From assembly GCA_017880265.1 (NCBI GenBank), contig JAFJTK010000138.1, positions 1-16,299 of the forward strand: a stretch of DNA of 16,299 bases, in the 5' to 3' direction. How positions within the stretch are numbered: position 1 is the first letter of the stretch; each line of letters starts with the position of its first letter. The notes under the pieces are model-generated. The model did no database searches. It was not told the origin of the DNA and saw only the letters and a program-made list of their open reading frames with translations. Source of the DNA: Candidatus Pelagibacter sp. (lineage in GTDB: Bacteria; Pseudomonadota; Alphaproteobacteria; Pelagibacterales; Pelagibacteraceae). The translations under genes and the position numbers were made by a program. This document shows, in pieces, positions 6,953 through 14,650 of this stretch.

Positions 6953-7513
6953 CTATTGAGATTTAAAACTGATAATTTTGTCTGGGTCTGAAACTGAACC
7001 GTTGTTATTTTCATCACCTCTTTTAATCATATCAACAAATTCCATTCCTTCTAAAACTTTACCAAAGACAGTGTACTGTCTATCAAGAAATGGTGCCGGC
7101 TTAAAACATATAAAAAATTGACTATTAGCACTATCAGGATCTGATGATCTAGCCATTGATAAAGTACCTCTATCGTGTGGTACACTACTAAATTCTTGTT
7201 TTAAATCTGGTAAATCTGATCCACCCATTCCAGCTCTTCGTAAATCAAAATCTCCTGACTCAGAATTACCAAATTTTACATCACCAGTTTGCGCCATAAA
7301 TCCATCAATAACACGATGAAACACCACATTGTCGTACTTACCACTGTCTGCTAGTTCTTTAATTCTTTTTACATGATTTGGAGCTACATCTTCAAATAAC
7401 TCAATTTTTACATCTCCATCTTTTAATTTTAAAATCATTATGTTCTCCTGTGCTATTAATTGATTAGTAAATAAAAAAAATAAAATAAATATACTTGTTA
7501 AAATTCTACTCAT
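6953..7513 (-). CDS. Exported cyclophilin-type peptidyl-prolyl cis-trans isomerase
   Basis: Catalyses proline isomerisation during protein folding. The 186 residues start with a signal peptide (residues 1-21, hydrophobic stretch ending LIA before QEN), so it should act in the periplasm, like PpiA. Cyclophilin active-site motifs are visible: VFHRVIDGFMAQTGD (64-78) with the catalytic Arg67, Phe72 and Gln75, the GTLSMARSSDPDSANSQFFI block (117-136), and FLDRQYTVFGKVLEGM (142-157). The drug-contact tryptophan of eukaryotic cyclophilins is replaced by Phe142, common in bacterial members. The start overlaps the end of coaD by 8 bp, and tgt begins 9 bp after its stop, so it sits inside the operon. 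In many alphaproteobacteria two cyclophilin genes lie at this place; only one is here. Confidence 0.92.
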   Translation of the reverse strand: MSRILTSIFILFFLFTNQLIAQENIMILKLKDGDVKIELFEDVAPNHVKRIKELADSGKYDNVVFHRVIDGFMAQTGDVKFGNSESGDFDLRRAGMGGSDLPDLKQEFSSVPHDRGTLSMARSSDPDSANSQFFICFKPAPFLDRQYTVFGKVLEGMEFVDMIKRGDENNNGSVSDPDKIISFKSQ

Positions 7514-8000
7514 ATTTATCTTTTAAAGATTTAATTGTACTTTTGGTAGTAAATTTTCTTATATCCCCATTTAATTTAACTATTTCTTTAACAAATCTTG
7601 AGGATATAATTTGATTTTCAACATCAGACATTAAAAAAATTGTTTCAATGTTATTGTTAAGCTTTCTATTCATACCAGCTAACTGAAATTCATACTCAAA
7701 ATCAGAAACTGCTCTTAAACCTCTTAAAATTATATTAGATTTATATTTTTTACATAAATCAGTTGTAAGAGAGCTAAATGAAACAACAGATATTTTTTTT
7801 TTATTTAATTTTAAATCTTTAAATAACGCTTTATTAACAATGCTGATCCGTTCTTCAGAACTAAATAGGTAATTTTTATTACTCACATCAGATACACCAA
7901 CAACAATTTTATCAAATAACTTTAGAGCTTTTTTAATAACATCAATATGGCCATAAGTTATAGGATCGAATGTACCAGGATAAATTGCTACCTTATTCAT
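7506..8000 (-). CDS. coaD: Phosphopantetheine adenylyltransferase
   Basis: Transfers AMP from ATP to 4'-phosphopantetheine to give dephospho-CoA, the penultimate and regulated step of CoA synthesis; cytoplasmic. At 164 residues it has the usual length. Nucleotidyltransferase motifs: YPGTFDPITYGH at 7-18 (the T/HxGH signature with His18), LRGLRAVSDFEYE at 92-104 and the ISSRFVKE motif at 132-139, which binds the ATP phosphates. The start codon overlaps the gyrA stop as TAATG (one shared base), which suggests coupled translation. A 10-A run on the coding strand covers codons 67-70 (LNKKKI). The following cyclophilin gene overlaps the end by 8 bp. Confidence 0.96.
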   Translation of the reverse strand: MNKVAIYPGTFDPITYGHIDVIKKALKLFDKIVVGVSDVSNKNYLFSSEERISIVNKALFKDLKLNKKKISVVSFSSLTTDLCKKYKSNIILRGLRAVSDFEYEFQLAGMNRKLNNNIETIFLMSDVENQIISSRFVKEIVKLNGDIRKFTTKSTIKSLKDKYE

Positions 8001-10579
8001 TAGATTAGATTATCATCGATTTTAATTGCAGATACTACTTTTTCTTCACCTGACAATTTTATAATTCTTACACCTTGAGTGTTTCTACCAGCTGTTCTTA
8101 TTTCTTTAACAGCTACTCTTATTACTCTACCTTTATTTGTAGAAATAAGTATTTCATCTCCCTCAAAAACTGGGAAAGAAGACGTTATATTTCCATTTCT
8201 TGGTGAATTAACTATTCCAATTATACCCTTGCCTCCTCTATTGGTAACCCTGTAATCATTGTGCGAAGTTTTCTTACCAAATCCATTTTCACTTATTGAT
8301 AAGACAAATTTTTCTTTGGCTTTAATCTCAGATTTATCGTCTTTAGATTTTTTACCATTTTTTTTCGTTTTATCGCTGTCTATTACAGATAGAGAGACAA
8401 TTTGGTCATTTGGAGCCAACTCTATTCCTTTAATTCCTTTTGATGATCTTCCTTTAAATACTCTTAATTTTTTTGCTTCAAATCTTATACATTTACCAAA
8501 CTTCGTACTTAAAATTACATCCTGATCGTCTTGACAAATTTTAACTCCTACAATTTTATCATTATTATCTAACTTCATTGCAATTTTACCAGATGCATTA
8601 ATTGATGAAAAATCTTCTAAACTATTTTTTCTAACTTTACCTTGCGCAGTTGCAAAAATTATTTGGTAATTTTTAGAATCTGTCTCATCCTCAGGCATTG
8701 GCATTATAGAGCTAATTGATTGATGATTTTTTAAAGGTAAAATATTAAATAGTGATTTACCTTTAGATGTAGTTGAACCTTCTGGTATCTTCCAAGCTTT
8801 AACCTTATAAACCAGTCCTTCAGTAGAAAAGAAAAGAACAGACGTATGTGTGTTAACAGAAAGCGTTTGAATGACTGAATCTTGATCTCTGGTTGTAATG
8901 CCAGATTTACCCTTACCACCTCTTTTTTGCTGTTTAACACCGTCTAAAGAGCCTCTTTTGATATATCCTTGCAAAGTGACAGTTATAATTACTGATTGTT
9001 TTTGAATTGTTTCTTCGATGTCATAATTTAACACGGCATCAATAATTTTAGTTCTTCTTGGAACCGCAAATTTTTCTTTTATATTTTTAAGCTCTTCACT
9101 AATTACTTTTAAAAGTTCTTTTTTAGATGAAATAATTTTTTTGTATTTTGTGATTAATTCAGCTAATTTTTTGATTTCAACTTCAATCTCATTGATACCA
9201 AGAGCTGTTAATTTTTGTAATCTTAACTCTAAAATAGCTACAACTTGATCTTCAGATAAATAGTAAATATTTTTACTTTTTTTACCTTCTACTAAAGAAA
9301 TAAGTTTTTGAGTTTTGTTTATTTTCCACTTAGTTTTTAATATAGATTGTTTAGCGTCATCTGGTGTTTTGGATGAACGTATAATTTTTATAATCTTATC
9401 TAAATTTTCAACTGATACAGACAATCCTAATAAAATATGTGCTCTTTCTTCAGCTTTTTGAAGATCAAATTTAGTCTTTTTTATAACAACGTCTTCTCTA
9501 AAAGATAAAAAGTTTGTTAAAAAATCTTTTAAATTACAAGTTTTTGGTTTCCCATCAACAATCGCTAAAGTATTAAAACCAAATGAACTTTCAATTTGAG
9601 TATTTTTATAAAGTTGTCTTTTAATTGTTTCTGGCTCAACACCATTTCTTAAATCAATAGCAACTCTAATACCCTCTCTGTTAGACTCATCTCTAATATC
9701 TTTAATCCCTTCAATTTTTTTCTCTCTAACGAGTTGTGCAATTCTTTCATTTAAAACTGATTTATTAACTTGATAAGGAATTGATGTAATAACCAATCTG
9801 TCTCTACCATTTTTAAGAGTTTCTGAGGCAACTTCTCCTCTAATCTTAAATGATCCTCTTCCATTGTTGTAACCTTGTTTAATAATATCTTTTCCAATAA
9901 TGACGCCACCAGTTGGAAAATCTGGTCCAGGTATATGTTTCATTAACTCTTTAACTTTAATATCTTTGTTATCAATTAAGGCTAAAGTTCCATCTATTAT
10001 TTCTCCTAAATTATGTGGAGGAATACTGGTCGCCATACCTACAGCAATACCACCTGCACCATTCACTAAAAGATTTGGATATTGTGCTGGCAAAACTGTT
10101 GGCTCTTTTTCAGTTTCATCATAATTGCTTTTGTAAGAGACTGTATTTTTTTCAATATCATCTATTAAAAACTGTGAAACTTTTGAAAGTCTTGTCTCTG
10201 TATATCTCATTGCAGCTGCTGGATCTCCGTCTATTGATCCAAAATTACCTTGGCCTTGGACTAAAGGTAAGCTCATTGAAAAATCTTGAACCATTCTAAC
10301 AAGCGCATCATAAACAGATTGATCACCATGAGGGTGATATTTACCAATTACATCCCCGACTATTCTTGCAGATTTTCTAAATTGTTTAGACCAATCATAT
10401 CCACCTTTGTACATTGCATATAAAATTCTTCTATGAACAGGTTTCAAACCATCTCTCACATCAGGTAAAGCCCTACTAACAATTACGCTCATTGCATAAG
10501 ATAGATAAGATGAGCTCATCTCATCATGCATAGAGATTAATTTAATATTGTTATCTTTTGGAGCTTCAGTTTTTTGCAT
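8000..10579 (-). CDS. gyrA: DNA gyrase subunit A
   Basis: The breakage-reunion subunit of gyrase, an A2B2 enzyme with GyrB that introduces negative supercoils. It has 859 residues. The N-terminal winged-helix/tower part holds [10 protein letters not shown] at 82-91 and AAMRYTETR with the DNA-linking Tyr126. The GyrA-box QKRGGKG at 551-557 marks it as GyrA rather than ParC and starts the beta-pinwheel C-terminal domain. The residue equivalent to E. coli Ser83 is Gln87, while the Asp87 equivalent (Asp91) is kept. A lysine-rich insertion of about 24 residues interrupts the pinwheel at about 734-757. The protein ends without the acidic tail of E. coli GyrA. It follows ssb by 5 bp and shares TAATG with coaD. 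Confidence 0.97.
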   Translation of the reverse strand: MQKTEAPKDNNIKLISMHDEMSSSYLSYAMSVIVSRALPDVRDGLKPVHRRILYAMYKGGYDWSKQFRKSARIVGDVIGKYHPHGDQSVYDALVRMVQDFSMSLPLVQGQGNFGSIDGDPAAAMRYTETRLSKVSQFLIDDIEKNTVSYKSNYDETEKEPTVLPAQYPNLLVNGAGGIAVGMATSIPPHNLGEIIDGTLALIDNKDIKVKELMKHIPGPDFPTGGVIIGKDIIKQGYNNGRGSFKIRGEVASETLKNGRDRLVITSIPYQVNKSVLNERIAQLVREKKIEGIKDIRDESNREGIRVAIDLRNGVEPETIKRQLYKNTQIESSFGFNTLAIVDGKPKTCNLKDFLTNFLSFREDVVIKKTKFDLQKAEERAHILLGLSVSVENLDKIIKIIRSSKTPDDAKQSILKTKWKINKTQKLISLVEGKKSKNIYYLSEDQVVAILELRLQKLTALGINEIEVEIKKLAELITKYKKIISSKKELLKVISEELKNIKEKFAVPRRTKIIDAVLNYDIEETIQKQSVIITVTLQGYIKRGSLDGVKQQKRGGKGKSGITTRDQDSVIQTLSVNTHTSVLFFSTEGLVYKVKAWKIPEGSTTSKGKSLFNILPLKNHQSISSIMPMPEDETDSKNYQIIFATAQGKVRKNSLEDFSSINASGKIAMKLDNNDKIVGVKICQDDQDVILSTKFGKCIRFEAKKLRVFKGRSSKGIKGIELAPNDQIVSLSVIDSDKTKKNGKKSKDDKSEIKAKEKFVLSISENGFGKKTSHNDYRVTNRGGKGIIGIVNSPRNGNITSSFPVFEGDEILISTNKGRVIRVAVKEIRTAGRNTQGVRIIKLSGEEKVVSAIKIDDNLI

Positions 10580-10584
10580 AGATA

Positions 10585-11037
10585 CTAAAATGGAATTTCG
10601 TCGTCCATATCATTTGATACTTGAGAGGAGTCCTCAATATTATTTTGTTGAGTAGTATCATTTTGAATTCCACCACCAGTATTTCCACCACCTAACATTG
10701 TTAGTGTAGTGTTATATCCTTGAAGAACAATTTCAGTAGAATATTTATCTTGGCCAGACTGCTCATCTTTCCATTTTCTTGTAGTAAGTTGTCCCTCTAC
10801 ATAGATTTGAGCACCTTTTTTTAAATATTGCTGAATCACATTTACTAGACCTTCATTAAATACAACTATACGGTGCCATTCGGTTTTCTCTTTTTTTTCA
10901 CCAGTATTTTTGTCTTTCCAAGACTGACTTGTAGCTAAGCTTAGTCTTGCAACACTTTTACCATTAACCATTTGTTTGATCTCTGGGTCTGCGCCCAAAC
11001 GACCAATTAATAATACTTTATTTAAACTTCCAGCCAT
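10585..11037 (-). CDS. ssb: Single-stranded DNA-binding protein
   Basis: Coats single-stranded DNA during replication and repair and recruits partners, including RecG, through its tail. It has 150 residues (E. coli 178). The OB fold occupies about 1-112, with [16 protein letters not shown] at the start, TEWHRIVVF near 52-60 and [11 protein letters not shown] near 79-89. A short glycine/asparagine/glutamine linker leads to the acidic tip MDDEIPF, which matches the conserved DDxIPF partner-binding end. It is the first gene of the ssb-gyrA-coaD-ppi-tgt run and diverges from uvrA, the arrangement also seen in E. coli. No Shine-Dalgarno sequence is evident. Confidence 0.96.
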   Translation of the reverse strand: MAGSLNKVLLIGRLGADPEIKQMVNGKSVARLSLATSQSWKDKNTGEKKEKTEWHRIVVFNEGLVNVIQQYLKKGAQIYVEGQLTTRKWKDEQSGQDKYSTEIVLQGYNTTLTMLGGGNTGGGIQNDTTQQNNIEDSSQVSNDMDDEIPF

Positions 11038-11125
11038 AATATTTAATATTTGTTAAATTAATTAATAAGAACTATATCACAATTCTTCTCATTATTAATT
11101 TTATTAACTCAAAGCAACAAAAAAT
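11038..11125. promoter_or_regulatory. Divergent ssb/uvrA intergenic region
   Basis: The 88-bp region must hold promoters for both directions. For ssb (minus strand) there is an extended -10-like TGATATAGT, with the hexamer at 11076-11071, giving a leader of about 25 nt. An inverted repeat AAGAA (11067-11071) / TTCTT (11083-11087) with an 11-nt spacer covers that hexamer, and ATTTAA/TTAAAT (11041-11046, 11053-11058) is a second one. No copy of the alphaproteobacterial SOS box (GTTC-N7-GTTC or its complement) is seen. The functional roles are inferred from position. Confidence 0.45.
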
Positions 11126-13978
11126 ATGATCAAAAAGATAGTTATTAAGGGTGCCAAAGAACACAATTTAAAGAATGTTTCTGTTGAAATCCCAAAGGAT
11201 CAATTTGTTGTCATTACAGGTCTATCTGGATCAGGAAAATCATCATTGGCATTTGATACCATATATGCAGAAGGCCAAAGACGTTATGTCGAAAGTCTGT
11301 CTGCTTACGCAAGACAGTTTTTGGACAAAATGAAAAAACCTAATGTAGATCTTATAGAAGGTTTAAGTCCCGCAATTGCTATTGAGCAAAAAAATACATC
11401 TAAGAATCCAAGATCAACAGTAGCAACAGTTACAGAAATATATGATTATATGAGGGTTTTGTTTGCAAGAGCAGGTATCCCCTATTCACCATTTACAGGT
11501 AAACCAATTACCTCTCAGACAATAACTCAAATTGTAGATTTAGTTAAAAAACTTCCAAAAAAAAGTACAATTTATATTTATGCTCCCGTAGTTAGAGGTC
11601 GTAAAGGAGAATATAAGAAAGATATTTTAAGTTATAAAAGAAGAGGATTTAGAAAAATTAAAATTGATAATATTTTATATGATATCGAAAAATCTCCAAA
11701 TTTAGATAAAAAACTCAAACATGATATTTCAGTTTTAGTTGATAGAATTGTCTTAAATTCAAAATTAGGAAACAGATTAGCAGAAAGTATTGAGACAGCT
11801 GTTAATTTATCTAATGGTTTAGTCTTTGTAGAATATGAAGATGAAACTTTGCCACAAAAATTCAGAAAAATAGAGAAGCTAATATACTCAACAAAATTTG
11901 CGTGTCCTGAAAGTGGCTTTACTATCGAAGAAATAGAACCGAGACTTTTTTCTTTTAATAGTCCCTATGGTGCATGTGAAGAATGTGAGGGTATTGGAAT
12001 GAAATTAAATGTTGATCCAAATTTAGTAATTCCAGATGAAAGAAAAAGCATTGCTGATGGTGCAATTGAGCCATGGGCAAAATCTACTACTCTATATTAT
12101 GCTCAAACATTAGCGTCTATTGCTAAACATTATGGTTTTTCCCTTGATGAAAAATGGAAAAAATTACCCAAAAAAATTAAAGATGTAATTTTATATGGGT
12201 CTGATGAAGAAGAAATTAAATTTAACTATGATGATGGTTATGAAAAATATTCACATAAAAAAACTTTTGAAGGTGTAATAAACAATCTTGAAAGAAGATT
12301 TTTAGAGTCTGATAGTGAATGGAAGAGAGAAGCTATAGCTGAATATCAATCTGACTCTGCTTGTGAAAGCTGTAATGGAGATAGGTTAAAAGAGGAAGCT
12401 TTGTGTGTTAAAATTGACGATCATAATATTAGTGAGGTCACAAAAAAATCCATTCTTGATGCTGCTAAGTGGTTTAAAGATTTAGAAAAAAATCTAGATA
12501 AAAGACAATTTAAGATAGCCGAACATGTTTTAAAAGAAATTAATGAAAGGTTAAATTTTTTACTTAACGTTGGTCTTGATTATTTAACCTTATCAAGAGA
12601 GTCAGGAACATTATCTGGTGGAGAGGCACAAAGAATAAGATTAGCTTCACAAATAGGATCTGGGTTAACAGGTGTTTTATATGTTCTTGATGAACCTTCA
12701 ATTGGATTACATCAAAAAGATAATGTTAAACTTATTAATGCTCTAAAAAGGTTAAGAGACTTAGGTAATACTGTAATTGTTGTTGAACACGATACTGAAA
12801 CAATGGAAAATGCTGATCATATTATAGATATGGGACCAGAGGCTGGCACTAACGGTGGTCAGGTTTCTGCCCAAGGAACTTATGAAGAAATTAAAAAAGA
12901 TAAAAATAGTATAACTGGTCAATATCTATCTAATAAAAAGATTATTGAAGTTCCTAAAACCCGACGATTAGCAAAAAATGGAAGGTTTGTTGAAATCAAT
13001 GGTGCATCAGGAAATAATTTAAATAATGTTAATCTAAAAATTCCAACAGGAAGTTTTACTTGCATTACTGGTGTTTCAGGCAGTGGGAAGTCAACGCTAA
13101 TACTTCAAACATTATATCATGCATTAAATTTGACACTTAACAATAAAGCTAGAAAAGCTCCTAAGGCTTTTAAAAGTTATAAAGGAGTTGAGCTAATTGA
13201 TAAAATTATTGACATTGATCAATCCCCTATTGGACGAACTCCTAGATCAAATCCGGCCACATATACAGGAGCATTTGGTCCAATAAGAGATTGGTTTACA
13301 AGTTTACCCGAGTCTAAAACAAGAGGATATAAACCTGGAAGATTTTCATTTAATGTCAAAGGTGGAAGATGTGAGGCATGTGAAGGAGATGGTGTAATCA
13401 CGTATGAAATGCACTTTTTGCCAGATGTTTATATTCAATGTGATGAATGTAAAGGTACTAGGTACAATAGAGAAACATTAGAAATTAAATTTAAAGACAA
13501 AAGTATTGCTGACGTTTTAGATATGTCTGTTGATGAAGGTTGTGAGTATTTTGAAAATATATCTAATATTAAAACAAAACTTTTAACTCTAAAAAAAGTA
13601 GGTTTGGGATATATAAAAATTGGCCAACAGGCAACAACACTTTCTGGAGGTGAGGCTCAAAGAATAAAACTTGCAAAAGAACTTTCTAAAAGATCAACTG
13701 GACGAACAATGTATATCTTAGATGAACCAACAACAGGGCTTCATCAACACGACATTAAAAAATTATTAGAAATTCTTCATACATTTGTAAAACTAGGTAA
13801 TACTGTTGTGGTTATTGAGCACAATCTAGATGTTATAAAAACAGCTGATTATATTGTTGATATGGGCCCTGAAGGCGGTGTTAAGGGTGGAAATATAATA
13901 GCAGAAGGAAAACCAGAGGAGATTTGTAAAGTACCAGAAAGTTATACTGGTCAATTTTTAAAACCGTTATTGGGATAA
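11126..13978 (+). CDS. uvrA: Excinuclease ABC subunit A
   Basis: The damage-sensing ATPase of nucleotide excision repair; an UvrA dimer loads UvrB at lesions. The protein has 950 residues, normal length, with two ABC modules. The first module has Walker A GLSGSGKS at 32-39 and signature [11 protein letters not shown] from 496 followed by [10 protein letters not shown]. The second has GVSGSGKS at 649-656 and [11 protein letters not shown] from 839 followed by [10 protein letters not shown]. The zinc site of the second module is complete: C749-x2-C752-x19-C772-x2-C775. The first zinc site is incomplete: C260-P-E-S263 and C284-x2-C287, with Ser at the second ligand, a form I recall from other alphaproteobacteria. 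A further CxxC lies at 413-416. The gene is transcribed alone, divergent from ssb. Confidence 0.97.
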   Translation: MIKKIVIKGAKEHNLKNVSVEIPKDQFVVITGLSGSGKSSLAFDTIYAEGQRRYVESLSAYARQFLDKMKKPNVDLIEGLSPAIAIEQKNTSKNPRSTVATVTEIYDYMRVLFARAGIPYSPFTGKPITSQTITQIVDLVKKLPKKSTIYIYAPVVRGRKGEYKKDILSYKRRGFRKIKIDNILYDIEKSPNLDKKLKHDISVLVDRIVLNSKLGNRLAESIETAVNLSNGLVFVEYEDETLPQKFRKIEKLIYSTKFACPESGFTIEEIEPRLFSFNSPYGACEECEGIGMKLNVDPNLVIPDERKSIADGAIEPWAKSTTLYYAQTLASIAKHYGFSLDEKWKKLPKKIKDVILYGSDEEEIKFNYDDGYEKYSHKKTFEGVINNLERRFLESDSEWKREAIAEYQSDSACESCNGDRLKEEALCVKIDDHNISEVTKKSILDAAKWFKDLEKNLDKRQFKIAEHVLKEINERLNFLLNVGLDYLTLSRESGTLSGGEAQRIRLASQIGSGLTGVLYVLDEPSIGLHQKDNVKLINALKRLRDLGNTVIVVEHDTETMENADHIIDMGPEAGTNGGQVSAQGTYEEIKKDKNSITGQYLSNKKIIEVPKTRRLAKNGRFVEINGASGNNLNNVNLKIPTGSFTCITGVSGSGKSTLILQTLYHALNLTLNNKARKAPKAFKSYKGVELIDKIIDIDQSPIGRTPRSNPATYTGAFGPIRDWFTSLPESKTRGYKPGRFSFNVKGGRCEACEGDGVITYEMHFLPDVYIQCDECKGTRYNRETLEIKFKDKSIADVLDMSVDEGCEYFENISNIKTKLLTLKKVGLGYIKIGQQATTLSGGEAQRIKLAKELSKRSTGRTMYILDEPTTGLHQHDIKKLLEILHTFVKLGNTVVVIEHNLDVIKTADYIVDMGPEGGVKGGNIIAEGKPEEICKVPESYTGQFLKPLLG

Positions 13979-14033
13979 ATAAGTAAAAGATTGTTAAAGT
14001 TTTTATTAAATTAGTGTATAAATAATATGAATC

Positions 14034-14636
14034 ATGAGTAATTTATTATCTTCATTATCAAAAACAATTCACGCTTCATTAGCATTAGCGATATTATTAT
14101 TCGTTGGTCTATCATATCATAATGGTGGATTTGCATTTGATTCATTGTTTTGGAGTTGGTTATTTAGATATATTCATGTGATCGTAGCAATCATGTGGAT
14201 TGGATTACTTTGGTACTTTAATTTTGTTCAAATTCCAAATATGGGGAAAATCCCAGATGAACAAAAACCTGCTATTGGAAAAGTAATTGCACCAGCAGCA
14301 TTATTTTATTTCAGATGGGCTGCTGCCTTAACAGTTCTATCTGGATTAATATTAGCGTTATTAAATGGCTACTTGCATGATGCAATGACTTTAAGCATAG
14401 GATCAGGTGTTCCTAAACATACAGCAATTGGAATTGGTATGTGGTTAGGTGTTATCATGGCTTTTAATGTTTGGTTTGTCATTTGGCCTAATCAAAAAAG
14501 AGCTTTAGGTATTGTTGAATGTGAACCTGAATTAAAAGCTAAATCTGCAAAAACAGCAATGTTGTTTTCAAGAACAAATACTTTGTTATCATTACCAATG
14601 CTTCTAGCAATGGTAGCTGCTCAAAACCTTTATTAG
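14034..14636 (+). CDS. PuuD-like membrane protein (Urate_ox_N domain only)
   Basis: An integral membrane protein of 200 residues with about five hydrophobic segments (roughly 11-30, 44-65, 88-112, 132-152, 180-198). It resembles the N-terminal membrane domain of PuuD, the cytochrome-c-linked urate oxidase: RYIHVIVAIMWIGLLWYFNF (45-64), FRWAAALTVLSG (93-104), FNVWFVIWPNQKRALG (144-159) and SRTNTLLSLPMLLAM (179-193). H48 lies in the first conserved block and could be a haem or quinone-site ligand. PuuD proper is about 400 residues with a C-terminal cytochrome c; here the frame ends after the membrane domain and no cytochrome gene follows. Urate oxidation is therefore not established, and a generic redox membrane role is equally possible. 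The start at 14034 is chosen because the ATG at 14027 is in a frame that stops almost at once. Confidence 0.78.
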   Translation: MSNLLSSLSKTIHASLALAILLFVGLSYHNGGFAFDSLFWSWLFRYIHVIVAIMWIGLLWYFNFVQIPNMGKIPDEQKPAIGKVIAPAALFYFRWAAALTVLSGLILALLNGYLHDAMTLSIGSGVPKHTAIGIGMWLGVIMAFNVWFVIWPNQKRALGIVECEPELKAKSAKTAMLFSRTNTLLSLPMLLAMVAAQNLY

Positions 14637-14650
14637 ATTTAAATTCCTAA

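Noticed and set aside
8259..10299. Long open frames on the plus strand opposite gyrA
   Set aside because: They lie antisense to a fully conserved gyrA, have no recognisable family and show no independent coding signs.
11038..11125. SOS/LexA box between ssb and uvrA
   Set aside because: No GTTC-N7-GTTC (or its complement) and no CTG-N10-CAG is present. GAAC at 11069-11072 has no partner at the right spacing.
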